DNA of 64,000 nt from Chitinophaga hostae (lineage in GTDB: Bacteria > Bacteroidota > Bacteroidia > Chitinophagales > Chitinophagaceae). Positions 8,074 to 18,082 of this stretch are shown here, piece by piece. Under the pieces are notes generated by a model. The model saw only the letters and a list, made by a program, of their open reading frames with translations. It was not told the origin of the DNA and searched no databases. The stretch spans positions 310,001 through 374,000 of the forward strand of contig NZ_JAGTXB010000006.1 of NCBI RefSeq assembly GCF_018224885.1, written 5' to 3'. The translations under genes were made by a program, and so were the position numbers. How positions within the stretch are numbered: position 1 is the first letter of the stretch; each line of letters starts with the position of its first letter.

Positions 8074-11000
8074 ATGAAACTCAATTATATTTTTATAGGG
8101 ATCATGCTGGTTTTCTTTTTAAAGAAACAGGAAGTGTATGCCCAAAGCAGTCTTCGGCAATATAAAAAACATTCCATCCTGGCTGCCGGCGCCTGGTATA
8201 AACTGGCTGTTGCCGCCCCCGGGGTCTATAAAATAGATGTGGCCTTCCTGAAAAGTATGGGTATCGGTACACAACAATTAAAGACCGCCGCCATTCGCAT
8301 TTTTGGTACCGGTGGCCGTATGCTGGGAGAGCCGAATAATACCCCCCGGTATGATGATTTACCGGAACTGGCCTTGCAGGCATCAGATGGAGGGGATGGT
8401 TACCTGGATGGGAGTGACTACCTTCTTTTTTATGCCCCAGGGCCTGATGGCTGGCAATTTAACCCATCCTCCGGTACATTTAACCATCAGCACCACCTCT
8501 ATGCAGATAAGGCCTGGTATTATTTAACGGTAGGAGGAGAAGGACTTCGGATCCAGACAGATACCAATCCTCCGGCAACGGGGATACCTGAATACGCTTT
8601 CGACTATCACACGTTTTATGAACGCGATAGTATCAACTTCCTCAACAGCGGTAAACAATGGTGGGGACAGGAATTCAGCCAGGTAGTGGGATTGTCGCGC
8701 AGTTATCGGTTTACACTGCCTGCGGCGCCTGCCGGCCCGGTGAAGGTAAATATGCGGGTGGCAGCCCGCAGCAGTGGCGGATGCAACTTTAACGTCGCTA
8801 TCAATAATGTAGCTGCCATCAGCAATTTATACCTGCTGCCGGTAACAGATAATATATTTGAAGGCGTGGCTACCGCTGCTACCGGCAGCGGTACTGCCAA
8901 TACCGCCCGGACGGAGCTGGAAGCATCCGTGGTTTTTTCTCCCAATAATATCAATGACAAGGGCTGGCTGGATTACCTGGAAGTACAGGCACGCTGTGCG
9001 CTGGTAATGCCGGCAGCCGGCGTACTGGATTTTCGCAGCGCCCTTCACGCCGGCAGCGGACAAAACAGCCGCTTTGCCCTGCATAACGCCGATGTGCAAA
9101 CGAAGATCTGGGATGTTACAGATCCGCTGAAACCAATATCGGTAATATCCCGGCAGGAGGGCGACTCACTATTGTTTACCGGGGAAAACGACCGGCTGCA
9201 CGAATATGTGGCCTTCCGGGATGGAGCGGCATTATTGCCCGTTTTTGAAGAACAGGTACCTAACCAGGACCTGCACGGCAACGGGGCGGCGGATATGATT
9301 ATTATTACCACTCCTGCGCTGCAGGGACCTGCAGAAAGGCTGGCGGCGATGCATCGTGCAATGGACCAGCTTTCCGTACAGGTTACTACCGTTGACCAGG
9401 TGTATAACGAATTTGCTTCCGGTTCTCCAGAACCGGGCGCCATCCGCGACTACGTGAAAATGTTCTATGACCGGCGGCCAGCGCCCCGTTACCTGTTGTT
9501 GTTCGGGGCCGCCTCCTACGATTACCGGCAACGCATAAAGAACAATACCAACGATGTTCCGTCGTGGCAAAGTGAGGCCTCGCTGGATGCCATCCGTTCC
9601 TACGTATCGGACGACTATTTCGGTATCCTGAAAGATGGAGGGGATATCACCCAAACCGGAGTGCCTGACCTGCTGGATATTGGTATAGGACGTATCCCTG
9701 CGCGTAACGCGAGCGAAGCTAATCTAGCGGTAGATAAGATAATCCGTTACCGGCAACCGGCAGGCTTTGGCCCCTGGCGTAATCAGGTGGCGCTGCTGGC
9801 CGATGATGAAGACAGTAATCTGCATTTTAAGGATGCCGAAAAGATGGGCGCTATCCTCACGGCTGCTGCCCCGGTAGTGAATACCGAAAAAATATACCTG
9901 GATGCTTATCCCCAGGAGGCAGGCGCCGGAGGCGCCACATACCCGCAGGTAAACAAAGCTATTGCGAACAGGATTAACAGGGGAACGCTGATACTGAACT
10001 ATGCAGGACATGGCAGCAGTTCCCGCCTGGCCGCAGAAAATATCATGGATGGCAATAGTATTAAGGATTGGCATAACGACGATAAGCTGCCGCTGTTTAT
10101 TACTGCCACCTGCGATTTCGCACCATATGATGATCCGGGTATCACTTCCCTTGGTCATAAAATACTGTTGCAGCAAAGTGGTGGGGCTATTGCGCTGATG
10201 ACAACCACCCGGGCGGTTTTTGCAGCATCGAACCAGTTGATGAATGCAAATTACCTGAAAGTGGCTTTTACCCCCGGCGCCGATGGCCGCATGCCCGCAT
10301 TGGGAACTGCTGCCATGCTGGCAAAAAATGCGACCTACAGCGGCTCGGCAGATGCAATAAATAATCGCAAGTTCCAATTGTTGGGCGACCCGGCACTGAC
10401 ACTGGCGTTTCCAACCTATAAAGTGGTAACAGACTCCATCAACGGAAAGGAGGTAGCGGGTACAGATACGGTAAAAGGCCTGGGACAATACACTATCAAA
10501 GGACATATTACAGATGCCCGGGGCAATGCAGTAACAGACTATAATGGGATGCTCTATACGACAGTGTTTGATCAGGCTTCCCTACAAAAAACCAGGGGTA
10601 ATGACGCCGGCAGTGAAGTAGCTGCCTACCCCGTGCAGCGTAATGTACTCTTTCAGGGAACCCAAACCGTGGCCAATGGCCGGTTTTCAGTTACATTCGT
10701 TGCACCGCAGGATATTCGCGAAGGAAATGGGAAGGGCAAGGTTAGCTATTATACCAGCAACGATCAGCTGGATGGTAACGGTTATTTTGATAATTTTGCG
10801 ACCGGTGGCATAATAACAGGACCTGCTGCGGATGCAACCGGTCCCGCAATAACTGCCTGGTTGGATAACCGGCAGTTCAGAAACGGGGATATCACTGGCC
10901 CGGACCCTTTGCTCATCATTGACATGGCAGACAGCAGTGGAATCAATATTTCCGGGAACAATGATCGTCATAGTATAACAGCGCTGCTGGATAGTGCAGA

Positions 11001-11481
11001 ATATATTGTATTAAATGATTACTTTGAGGCAGCTTTGAACAGTTATAAGAAAGGAAGTATACTGTTTCCACTAAGTGGGCTGTCGACAGGAGAGCATAGG
11101 ATTACCATCAAAGCCTGGGATTCCTATAATAATTTTACTACGACGACCATTTATTTTAAAGTAACTGAACAGGGGGCGCTTTCTGTAGAAGAGGTAAGGA
11201 ATTATCCGAATCCTTTCCGGGATGTAACACGTTTTACTTTCCTCCATAATCAACAGGGGGAAGAACTACAGCTTACATTACAGGTATTTACAGTGGCAGG
11301 AAGTCTGGTGAAAACCCTGCATAGCACAATAATTTCCACAGCGGGCCGTTATGATGGCATGCCTTGGGATGGCCGTGATGATTCGGGAGCAAAGCTATCC
11401 TCTGGACTGTACCTTTACAGGTTAACCATCAGAACCACTAAAAAAACGAAGATAATGGGCGGTAAGCTGGTGTTATTATAG
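8074..11481 (+). CDS. porU: PorU, T9SS C-terminal signal peptidase (C25 family)
   Basis: 1135 residues from the ATG at 8074. An in-frame codon at 8005 would add 23 polar residues before the signal peptide, so 8074 fits better. Signal peptide: MKLNYIFIGIMLVFF up to VYAQ. The gingipain-type C25 catalytic dyad is visible as His646 in NYAGHGSSS and Cys680 in TATCDFAPYDDP. The C-terminus (about residues 1050-1135, with NYPNPF and SSGLYLYRL) is a type A T9SS sorting domain. PorU removes such signals from cargo at the cell surface and attaches cargo to A-LPS, working with PorV. The gene is followed by porV after 103 nt and is divergent from gldJ, the conserved T9SS arrangement. Confidence 0.93.
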   Translation: MKLNYIFIGIMLVFFLKKQEVYAQSSLRQYKKHSILAAGAWYKLAVAAPGVYKIDVAFLKSMGIGTQQLKTAAIRIFGTGGRMLGEPNNTPRYDDLPELALQASDGGDGYLDGSDYLLFYAPGPDGWQFNPSSGTFNHQHHLYADKAWYYLTVGGEGLRIQTDTNPPATGIPEYAFDYHTFYERDSINFLNSGKQWWGQEFSQVVGLSRSYRFTLPAAPAGPVKVNMRVAARSSGGCNFNVAINNVAAISNLYLLPVTDNIFEGVATAATGSGTANTARTELEASVVFSPNNINDKGWLDYLEVQARCALVMPAAGVLDFRSALHAGSGQNSRFALHNADVQTKIWDVTDPLKPISVISRQEGDSLLFTGENDRLHEYVAFRDGAALLPVFEEQVPNQDLHGNGAADMIIITTPALQGPAERLAAMHRAMDQLSVQVTTVDQVYNEFASGSPEPGAIRDYVKMFYDRRPAPRYLLLFGAASYDYRQRIKNNTNDVPSWQSEASLDAIRSYVSDDYFGILKDGGDITQTGVPDLLDIGIGRIPARNASEANLAVDKIIRYRQPAGFGPWRNQVALLADDEDSNLHFKDAEKMGAILTAAAPVVNTEKIYLDAYPQEAGAGGATYPQVNKAIANRINRGTLILNYAGHGSSSRLAAENIMDGNSIKDWHNDDKLPLFITATCDFAPYDDPGITSLGHKILLQQSGGAIALMTTTRAVFAASNQLMNANYLKVAFTPGADGRMPALGTAAMLAKNATYSGSADAINNRKFQLLGDPALTLAFPTYKVVTDSINGKEVAGTDTVKGLGQYTIKGHITDARGNAVTDYNGMLYTTVFDQASLQKTRGNDAGSEVAAYPVQRNVLFQGTQTVANGRFSVTFVAPQDIREGNGKGKVSYYTSNDQLDGNGYFDNFATGGIITGPAADATGPAITAWLDNRQFRNGDITGPDPLLIIDMADSSGINISGNNDRHSITALLDSAEYIVLNDYFEAALNSYKKGSILFPLSGLSTGEHRITIKAWDSYNNFTTTTIYFKVTEQGALSVEEVRNYPNPFRDVTRFTFLHNQQGEELQLTLQVFTVAGSLVKTLHSTIISTAGRYDGMPWDGRDDSGAKLSSGLYLYRLTIRTTKKTKIMGGKLVLL

Positions 11482-11584
11482 CCTATGCAAGGAAAATAGT
11501 TTAACCATTATCCCAATTAAACCCCTTTCAGCGTTATATTATAAATAAGATTATTTTTACATCCTTATCAAATACAAAATCTGC

Positions 11585-12766
11585 ATGATCCGAAAGGTAA
11601 CAATGGGCCTCGTGTTCATTTACGGTACTTTCATAAGTTTAAGAACCTCAGCACAAATCTCCTCTGGGCAGTTAGATGGCCGTTCAATACCCATCAACAC
11701 GGCTGTACCTTTCCTGAGAATTACACCGGATGCGCGCAGCGGAGCTATGGGAGATGTGGGAGTTGCCATTTCTCCGGATGCTTATTCTATTTATAATAAC
11801 CTGTCAAAGCTGCCATTTGCTGAAAAGAATGCAGGCCTGGCAGTGACTTATACCCCCTGGTTAAAAGAACTGGTGAACGACGTTTTCCTGGCCAGTCTTA
11901 CAGGTTATACCAAACTGGATGAGCAACAGGCGGTTTCCGCTTCCCTGCGTTATTTTTCTTTAGGAACGGTTACTTTCACCGATTACGCGGGCACGGTATT
12001 GCAGGACTTCCATCCAAGGGAGTTTGCAGTGGACGCAGGATATGCCCGTAAGCTGTCTGATCATTTCTCGATTGGCCTAACCGGGCATTTCATTTACTCC
12101 AACCTGGCCAGCGGGCAAACAGTGGGTGGCGGAAGTGCCCCCATCAAGGCAGGTAAAGCTTTTGCAGTAGATCTGTCCGGATTTTACACAAAAGACTTTG
12201 AAAAAGATGACGGCCTTGTGAACAAACTGAGTATCGGAGCGGCTATTTCTAACATAGGTACCAAAATTTCTTATGTAAGCTCGGCCCAGGATAAGGATTT
12301 CCTGCCTACCAATCTGGGTATCGGTACTGCCTATACATTGGCGTTGGATGAAACCAACCAGCTTACCTTTGCCCTGGATATCAATAAATTATTGGTGCCA
12401 ACACCTGACTCTGCCGGAAAATACAGGACAAAGAGCTCACTGGAAGGGATGTTTAGCTCTTTTGGGGATGCCCCGGGTGGGTTTAAAGAAGAGTTGCAGG
12501 AGCTGATGTATTCAGTTGGCATGGAATACTGGTACAATCAACAGTTTGCAGTAAGGGCCGGTTATTTCAACGAGAACAAATACAAAGGAAACCGCAAATA
12601 TTTTACTGCCGGTATTGGGGTGAAGTATGATGTTTTTGGTTTGAACTTTTCGTACCTGGTGCCTTCCGGTTCAGGTATCCAGCGTAACCCGTTATCAAAC
12701 ACATTGAGGTTTACACTGACTTTTGACCTGGGCTCCAGGGATGAAGATAGCCGTACGGGTTGGTAA
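11585..12766 (+). CDS. porV: PorV (LptO) T9SS outer membrane shuttle protein
   Basis: 393 residues with a signal peptide ending near TSAQ. The family hallmark PFLRITPDARSGAMGDVGVAI lies just after the N-terminus, followed by a long beta-rich domain of FadL-like barrel type that ends in an aromatic/polar C-terminus. PorV carries T9SS cargo from the translocon to the PorU sortase in the outer membrane. Its position after porU supports the call. A likely intrinsic terminator follows at 12816. Confidence 0.94.
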   Translation: MIRKVTMGLVFIYGTFISLRTSAQISSGQLDGRSIPINTAVPFLRITPDARSGAMGDVGVAISPDAYSIYNNLSKLPFAEKNAGLAVTYTPWLKELVNDVFLASLTGYTKLDEQQAVSASLRYFSLGTVTFTDYAGTVLQDFHPREFAVDAGYARKLSDHFSIGLTGHFIYSNLASGQTVGGGSAPIKAGKAFAVDLSGFYTKDFEKDDGLVNKLSIGAAISNIGTKISYVSSAQDKDFLPTNLGIGTAYTLALDETNQLTFALDINKLLVPTPDSAGKYRTKSSLEGMFSSFGDAPGGFKEELQELMYSVGMEYWYNQQFAVRAGYFNENKYKGNRKYFTAGIGVKYDVFGLNFSYLVPSGSGIQRNPLSNTLRFTLTFDLGSRDEDSRTGW

Positions 12767-12815
12767 TGAACAATTTGCCATTTATTTTACAAAATAATTA
12801 ACTGGTTAAACGGTT

Positions 12816-12850
12816 GAATCCCTCCGCTAAACGGGGGGATTTTTATATTT
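12816..12850 (+). terminator. Intrinsic terminator after porV
   Basis: AATCCCTCCG, the loop CTAAA and CGGGGGGATT form a GC-rich stem with one wobble or mismatch, followed by TTTTATATTTAT. Confidence 0.75.
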
Positions 12851-12896
12851 ATTGCCTTACCTTGCGGATTGGCAAAATGATTAAAATATTATAAAC

Positions 12897-13385
12897 ATGA
12901 GCAGGATACGTATTGGACTGGGGGTAGATTTTCATCAGCTGGTAGAAGGCCGGGAATTTTGGCTGGGCGGGGTGCTGGTACCTCATCATAAAGGAGCGTT
13001 GGGACATAGTGATGCTGATGTGTTGTTACATGCAATCTGTGATGCAATGCTGGGTGCGCTCTCATTGGGTGATATCGGTGTGCATTTCCCTGACACAGAC
13101 AATACCTATAAGAACATCGACAGCAAAATATTGCTGGCCCGTTGTGCGCAGCTGATCGGTGAAAAAGGGTACCAGGTGGTAAATGTGGACAGCACGCTTT
13201 GTTTGCAGGCGCCTAAAATCAAGCCATACGTAACCGCTATGCAGGTTGTAATTGCCGAAACCCTGCATATCAGCGTGGAAGATGTATCAGTTAAAGCCAC
13301 CACCACCGAAAAATTAGGCTTTGTAGGCCGTGAAGAAGGTGTAACGGCGCATGCGGTTGTATTGCTGGAGCATATCACGCAATAG
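12897..13385 (+). CDS. ispF: 2-C-methyl-D-erythritol 2,4-cyclodiphosphate synthase
   Basis: 162 residues, normal length. It cyclises the CDP-methylerythritol phosphate intermediate in the MEP isoprenoid pathway. Metal ligands appear in GVDFH (Asp11, His13) and GHSDADVLLH (His45), and the C-terminal TTTEKLGFVGREEG loop typical of the family is present. Cytoplasmic trimer by family knowledge. It is followed by a GAATTAC-type palindrome that starts on the last base of its stop codon, then by dut on the same strand. Confidence 0.97.
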   Translation: MSRIRIGLGVDFHQLVEGREFWLGGVLVPHHKGALGHSDADVLLHAICDAMLGALSLGDIGVHFPDTDNTYKNIDSKILLARCAQLIGEKGYQVVNVDSTLCLQAPKIKPYVTAMQVVIAETLHISVEDVSVKATTTEKLGFVGREEGVTAHAVVLLEHITQ

Positions 13386-13465
13386 AATTACGGAATTACG
13401 AATTTACCCGGAGATTGCCTCGTAATTCATAATTCGTAATTCGTAATTCCATAATTCGTAATTAT
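13385..13465 (+). repeat. GAATTAC-type palindrome, copy 1
   Basis: The left arm GAATTACGGAATTACGAATT is mirrored at 13438-13457 with one mismatch, and further ATTCGTA units lie around it. The arms are built from 7-8-nt units. It starts on the last base of the ispF stop codon. A sister copy lies at 59286. Confidence 0.85.
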
Positions 13466-13472
13466 TTTAAAA

Positions 13473-13480
13473 TATCTTTG
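13473..13480 (+). promoter_or_regulatory. -7 box TATCTTTG adjoining the dut start
   Basis: TATCTTTG matches TAnnTTTG and ends only 4 nt before the dut ATG, predicting a leaderless transcript. No good -33 TTTG is seen. Confidence 0.5.
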
Positions 13481-13484
13481 TTCA

Positions 13485-13928
13485 ATGGCGGATATTATAG
13501 TGAAAATCATCAATAAGTCTGGTAACGAATTACCGGCCTATGCAACGGCGGATGCGGCAGGAATGGATCTCCGCGCACATTTGGAAACAGCAGTTACACT
13601 GCAGTCATTGGAAAGAATGCTGATCCCTACCGGTTTGTTTATGGAATTACCGGCAGGATACGAAGCACAGGTTCGCCCGCGTAGCGGCCTGGCTATCAAA
13701 CAAGGTCTTACCCTGCTGAACACACCCGGCACGATTGATGCGGACTACCGCGGGGAGATCAAAATTATAATCATCAATTTATCTAACGAACCGCAAACCA
13801 TTCAACCAGGTGACCGTATTGCCCAGATGGTCATCGCGCCTTTTGTTCAGGCTGTCATAGAGCCGGTAACCGTGCTAACTGATACAGTAAGAGGCGCAGG
13901 TGGTTTTGGACATACCGGTAAATCCTGA
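13485..13928 (+). CDS. dut: Deoxyuridine 5'-triphosphate nucleotidohydrolase
   Basis: 147 residues. It hydrolyses dUTP to dUMP and pyrophosphate, keeping uracil out of DNA. All five trimeric dUTPase motifs are visible: [33 protein letters not shown] and the C-terminal [10 protein letters not shown] that closes over the substrate. The next gene, a TPR lipoprotein, starts 3 nt after the stop. Dut-TPR-DUF4292-EnvC is a gene order I recognise from other Bacteroidota. Confidence 0.97.
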   Translation: MADIIVKIINKSGNELPAYATADAAGMDLRAHLETAVTLQSLERMLIPTGLFMELPAGYEAQVRPRSGLAIKQGLTLLNTPGTIDADYRGEIKIIIINLSNEPQTIQPGDRIAQMVIAPFVQAVIEPVTVLTDTVRGAGGFGHTGKS

Positions 13929-13931
13929 TAA

Positions 13932-15668
13932 ATGCGGATATACTTCACCGTTATAGGGCTGGCTGGTATTTTATTAATGGGGGCGTGTAGTGGTGCCAGG
14001 AAATCTGCGTCACATAATAAAGCCAACGTTAAAACGGCCGCCGTGTTGGCACAGCGGGCGGATAGCCTGTTTTTTGCCGCTCAGCGTTCTAAAATGCTGG
14101 GTGACTATCGTACGGCTATTACCCAGTATGCAGACTATCTGCGGTTGAATAAAAATAATGCAACAGTTAACTATGAACTGGCCCGCCTGTTCATGGAAGA
14201 ACAAAATGCGGGCAACGCCCTCATTTTTGCGCGTCGCGCTGCTGCACTGGACTCGCAGAATCATTGGTTTCAGGTAACGCTGGCCGATGCCTATGCCGTG
14301 AATGAGAAATTTGACAGCGCGGCTTATGTTTTCGACGGGCTGACCAAACGTTTTCCCGATAACGAAGATTATCTCTATAACAAAGGGGTGTTACTGGCGA
14401 AAGCCAATAAACCTGCATCTGCACTGGCAGCTTTTAACCAGCTGGAGAATAAAGTAGGGGTGGTGGAAGAACTCATCTACCAGAAACAAAAACTGTTGCT
14501 GAAAATGAGCATGGTGGATGAGGCAGCAGCGGAAATAAAAAAGCTTATTAACCATGAGCCGCAGGAGATCCGCTACTATTACCTGTTGGCGGAAGTATAT
14601 GATGCTAACGACCGGGTGGCGGATGCCGCCGAAGTATACCATACCATCCTGTCAAAGGATCCGAATAACCCGAGGGCATTGATTGCTTTAGCATCTTATG
14701 CAAAGAAAAATAATGACACTAAAACCTACTGGTCCAATCTTACCAAAGCATTTGCCAATCCGGGTTACAGCATCGATGAAAAAGTGGCGTACGTGTATCC
14801 TTACCTGCAAATGATGAATATGGATACCAGCAAGCTGGAAGAAGGACTGCAGCTGACCTCACTGATTATAAAAGCACATCCCAAAGATGCCAAAGCCTAT
14901 GCGCTGCGTGGCGATATGTTTTCACAGGCTGATATGCTCGATAGTGCGGAAGCCAGCTATAAGAAAGCCCTGAACCTCGATGATACCCGTTTTTCGGTAT
15001 GGTACCAGCTGATGTGGATTTATTCCCGCAAGGAAGATCCTACCGCTTTGCTGACACTCAGCAACAATGTAACCAGTAAGTTCCCCAAAGAGTTTATGGG
15101 CTACTATTTTAAAGGAGTGGCCAGTTTCCTTTTACAGCAATATCCTAATGCCATTAATTCGTTGAACGCGGCACTGGAAATAGGTAATGGAGAGAAGAAA
15201 TTTCTCGGCGATATCTATTCACTCCTGGGCGATGCCTATCATGCTACCGGTCAGCACCGGCAGTCAGACAGCAGCTACGAAAAAGCGTTGGTGCTCCGTC
15301 CCAAAGATGCGCTGATCATGAACAATTACAGCTACTACCTGTCTTTACGCGGTGAGAACCTGGAAAGAGCGGCTGAAATGTCAAAACAGTCCCTGGAAAT
15401 AGAACCGGAAAGTCCTACGTACATGGATACCTACGCCTGGATCCTTTTCCGTCAGGAAAAGTTTGCAGAAGCAAAACAGTGGATAGAAAAAGCATTACAG
15501 TACCCTGAAGCGCAGAAGAATCCGAATGTATTGGAACATTACGGGGATATCCTGTTTAATCTGAAAGAAGTAACAAAAGCAGTAGAATACTGGCAGATGG
15601 CCAAAGACAAAGGAGCTTCCTCTGTAGACCTCGTCCGTAAGATCGCTGAAAAAAGATATATTCAATAA
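13932..15668 (+). CDS. TPR-repeat outer-membrane lipoprotein
   Basis: 578 residues. The signal ends in LLMGAC, with Cys19 as the lipidation site. Tandem tetratricopeptide repeats cover nearly all the rest, for example DYRTAITQYADYLRLNKNNA, ADAAEVYHTILSKDPNNPRAL and RQSDSSYEKALVLRPKD. TPR arrays bind other proteins, so a scaffold role in the envelope is likely. It starts 3 nt after dut and is followed after 26 nt by the DUF4292 lipoprotein, which suggests one transcript. The exact partner is not known. Confidence 0.85.
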   Translation: MRIYFTVIGLAGILLMGACSGARKSASHNKANVKTAAVLAQRADSLFFAAQRSKMLGDYRTAITQYADYLRLNKNNATVNYELARLFMEEQNAGNALIFARRAAALDSQNHWFQVTLADAYAVNEKFDSAAYVFDGLTKRFPDNEDYLYNKGVLLAKANKPASALAAFNQLENKVGVVEELIYQKQKLLLKMSMVDEAAAEIKKLINHEPQEIRYYYLLAEVYDANDRVADAAEVYHTILSKDPNNPRALIALASYAKKNNDTKTYWSNLTKAFANPGYSIDEKVAYVYPYLQMMNMDTSKLEEGLQLTSLIIKAHPKDAKAYALRGDMFSQADMLDSAEASYKKALNLDDTRFSVWYQLMWIYSRKEDPTALLTLSNNVTSKFPKEFMGYYFKGVASFLLQQYPNAINSLNAALEIGNGEKKFLGDIYSLLGDAYHATGQHRQSDSSYEKALVLRPKDALIMNNYSYYLSLRGENLERAAEMSKQSLEIEPESPTYMDTYAWILFRQEKFAEAKQWIEKALQYPEAQKNPNVLEHYGDILFNLKEVTKAVEYWQMAKDKGASSVDLVRKIAEKRYIQ

Positions 15669-15694
15669 GCTTTTAGCTATAAGTTCATCGCTCA

Positions 15695-16531
15695 ATGAAG
15701 AGAAAAACCATAGTCACACTTTTAATAGCAACGATCGGCCTGGGTATGGTGGCCTGCCGCCATCCCAAAAAACTGGCCCGTAGCTCCTTTCCGGCTGCAG
15801 ATACCAGTAAACTACCGGTGGTGAAAGACAGTTCATCCAATGAGGAACTGGCCCGCTTTACCGCCGATATGCTGAAGGGAATACATGCTAATCATATCGA
15901 TTTTGCCACTTTTTCCGGCAAAATGAAGCTGGCATTTGAAACAGATAAAAAGAGTCATAATAACCTGAATGCTACTTTCCGTATAAAAAAAGATAGTATC
16001 ATCTGGGTATCTATATCGGCGCCATTGGTAGATGAAGTAGTGAGAGCCGTTATTACGCCGGATAGCCTTAAAATGTATAATCGCCTGGACAAACAATTAT
16101 TCCTTCGGAGGATGGCAGATGCAGAAGAGTTGCTGGGAATACCATTCGACTTCCAAACCCTGCAGGATATGCTGATCGGTAACCCGGTGTATCTGACAGA
16201 TTCAGTGTACCAGGTGGTAAAAACACCATCCATTATTTCTTTTAGTTGTGATCATGCAAAGTTTGTGAGTCTTTTTAACGTGTTTGCTGATGATTATGGA
16301 TTACAACAAAGCAAGGTGATGGATAAGGATAGCAGTAATGCCATAAAACGCTCCTGCGAGCTGACCTATGGTGATTATACCAAAGTAGCAGGACGTAAAT
16401 TCCCTACCACCCGCCGCATCTATGTGGAAGAGAAAAATGTTACCAAAGTAGCGCTGGATTTTACACGCTATGATTTTGACATCCCGCTCAGCTTTCCGTT
16501 CAATATGCCTTCCAGCTATAAACGAATGTAA
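15695..16531 (+). CDS. DUF4292 lipoprotein (LolA/LolB-like fold suspected)
   Basis: 278 residues with a lipoprotein signal ending in GLGMVAC (Cys21). The body (FATFSGKMKLAFETDKKSHN, then IWVSISAPLVDEVVRA, LLGIPFDFQTLQDMLIGNP) matches the DUF4292 family, thought to have a LolA/LolB-like beta fold that could carry lipids or lipoproteins. That role is inference. It sits between a TPR lipoprotein and an EnvC-like factor and probably shares their transcript. Bacteroidota usually lack a classical LolB, which makes this family a plausible analogue but not a proven one. Confidence 0.8.
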   Translation: MKRKTIVTLLIATIGLGMVACRHPKKLARSSFPAADTSKLPVVKDSSSNEELARFTADMLKGIHANHIDFATFSGKMKLAFETDKKSHNNLNATFRIKKDSIIWVSISAPLVDEVVRAVITPDSLKMYNRLDKQLFLRRMADAEELLGIPFDFQTLQDMLIGNPVYLTDSVYQVVKTPSIISFSCDHAKFVSLFNVFADDYGLQQSKVMDKDSSNAIKRSCELTYGDYTKVAGRKFPTTRRIYVEEKNVTKVALDFTRYDFDIPLSFPFNMPSSYKRM

Positions 16532-16612
16532 AATGACAACCGGGTAAATGTCATCTCCATTAAACTAATAAACGTTGTATATTTATTTAATTTGCAGTTA
16601 CTAAAATCAGTC

Positions 16613-18070
16613 ATGTTGTATTTGAAGAAGATTATCCCGTTTATGTTGATGCTATGGTTAATGCCAGCCATGTTGGTTGCCCAGAATAACGGGCAGCAGC
16701 AGCAATCGCGGGAGGAACTGGAGCGAAGAAAAAAAGAGCTGCAAAGAGAAATAGATGAGGCAAACGAACAACTGAAGGAAACCAAGAAATCAACAAGGGA
16801 AAGCCTGGGGCAACTACGTGCCCTGCGTGATAAAATCACGCTGCGTTCCCGGCTGATCAATAATATCAACGAAGAAATCAATTTTATTAACGGTGATATT
16901 AACGCCGCCTACCGGGATGTAAAAACTCTGCAGAAAGACCTGGATACGCTTAAAGCGCAATATGCGCTCCTGGTAGTGTATGCCTATAAGAACCGTTCTT
17001 CTTATGATATGCTCAACTTTGTGTTTTCTGCACAAAGTTTTAATGATGCGGTAAAACGCTTTCAATATTTAAAGCAATACCGCGAATACCGCCGCCGGCA
17101 GGCAGATAATATTGTGACCACACAGGATCAGCTGAACCGGAAAATTCAGAACCTGGAATCACAGCGGGTAAAACGTTCTGATGCACTTAAAACCGAGCAG
17201 GATCAGAGAAGCACCCTGGAAGTGGATAAGAAGGAGAAGGATGAGGTGTTAAGCAAACTGAAAGGCCGTGAAAAAGAACTGGTGGCAGATATCAACCAGC
17301 GTAATAAAGATGCTCAGAAAGTACAGGCAGCCATCAGGGCGGTAATCCGTAAAGAAATTGAAGATGCCCGTCGGAAGGCCATCGAAGAAGAAACTGCCCG
17401 CCGTAAAGCATTGGAAGAAAAACGCAGACGCGAAGAAGAAGCCCGTAAGGCCGCGGCGCTTGCTGCCGCTGAAAAAGCCAAAGCTGCCGCCGCTGCTGCT
17501 GCAAATAATAATAACACTGCTAATAATACGCCCGCGCCGGCAACACCTGCGCCGGCTCCTCCGGTAAAAACACCTGAGCCAACACCCGAGCCAGAAAAGG
17601 CTACAGCCCGTACAGAGAACGTACTGGAAGCCACCCCGGAAGCGCTGGCATTGTCGGAAAGTTTTGAGGCCAACCGCGGAAAACTGCCATGGCCGGTGGA
17701 CGCAGGTAATATCATCGAACATTTTGGTATCCATCAGCACGCAGTTATGGAGCATATCCAGGTGCCTTCCGATGGTATTGTGATTGCCACCAATAAAGGA
17801 GGTGCAGTGAAATCTATCTTCGATGGTGAAGTGAAATCAGTAGTCGTAATGCCCGGGTCAGGATATGTAATTATTATTCGTCATGGACAATACTTCACTA
17901 CTTATGTACGTTTGCAAACTACCCGGGTGAAGAAGGGAGATAATGTGAAAACCGGGCAGGTAATAGGTACTGCCAGCACCAACGATATTGAAAACACCGG
18001 TGAGGTGGAACTGCAGATCTGGAAAGGTATTACCAAACAGAATCCCGAGCAGTGGATCCGGAGACGATAA
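16613..18070 (+). CDS. EnvC-like coiled-coil protein with degenerate LytM domain, paralogue 1
   Basis: 485 residues from the ATG at 16613 (an in-frame TTG at 16592 would add seven residues before the signal). Signal peptide ends at MLVAQ. Residues about 25-260 are a long coiled coil of Glu/Lys/Arg heptads, then an Ala-rich and Pro-rich linker, then a LytM/M23 domain from about residue 365. The domain starts GKLPWPVDAGNIIEHFGIHQHAVM, where the first zinc-ligand HxxxD of active LytM enzymes is not evident, and the end lacks the HLHFE motif (ELQIWKG instead). It therefore probably activates amidases, as EnvC does, rather than cutting itself. A paralogue follows directly. Confidence 0.88.
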   Translation: MLYLKKIIPFMLMLWLMPAMLVAQNNGQQQQSREELERRKKELQREIDEANEQLKETKKSTRESLGQLRALRDKITLRSRLINNINEEINFINGDINAAYRDVKTLQKDLDTLKAQYALLVVYAYKNRSSYDMLNFVFSAQSFNDAVKRFQYLKQYREYRRRQADNIVTTQDQLNRKIQNLESQRVKRSDALKTEQDQRSTLEVDKKEKDEVLSKLKGREKELVADINQRNKDAQKVQAAIRAVIRKEIEDARRKAIEEETARRKALEEKRRREEEARKAAALAAAEKAKAAAAAAANNNNTANNTPAPATPAPAPPVKTPEPTPEPEKATARTENVLEATPEALALSESFEANRGKLPWPVDAGNIIEHFGIHQHAVMEHIQVPSDGIVIATNKGGAVKSIFDGEVKSVVVMPGSGYVIIIRHGQYFTTYVRLQTTRVKKGDNVKTGQVIGTASTNDIENTGEVELQIWKGITKQNPEQWIRRR

Positions 18071-18082
18071 TTTATAAAGCTG

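Noticed and set aside
9724..10506. 260-codon minus-strand frame inside porU
   Set aside because: Antisense shadow over the PorU catalytic region; no recognisable motif.
13385..13465. GAATTAC repeats as a CRISPR array
   Set aside because: Units are 7-8 nt without spacers of constant length, and they form an inverted repeat. No cas genes in the window.
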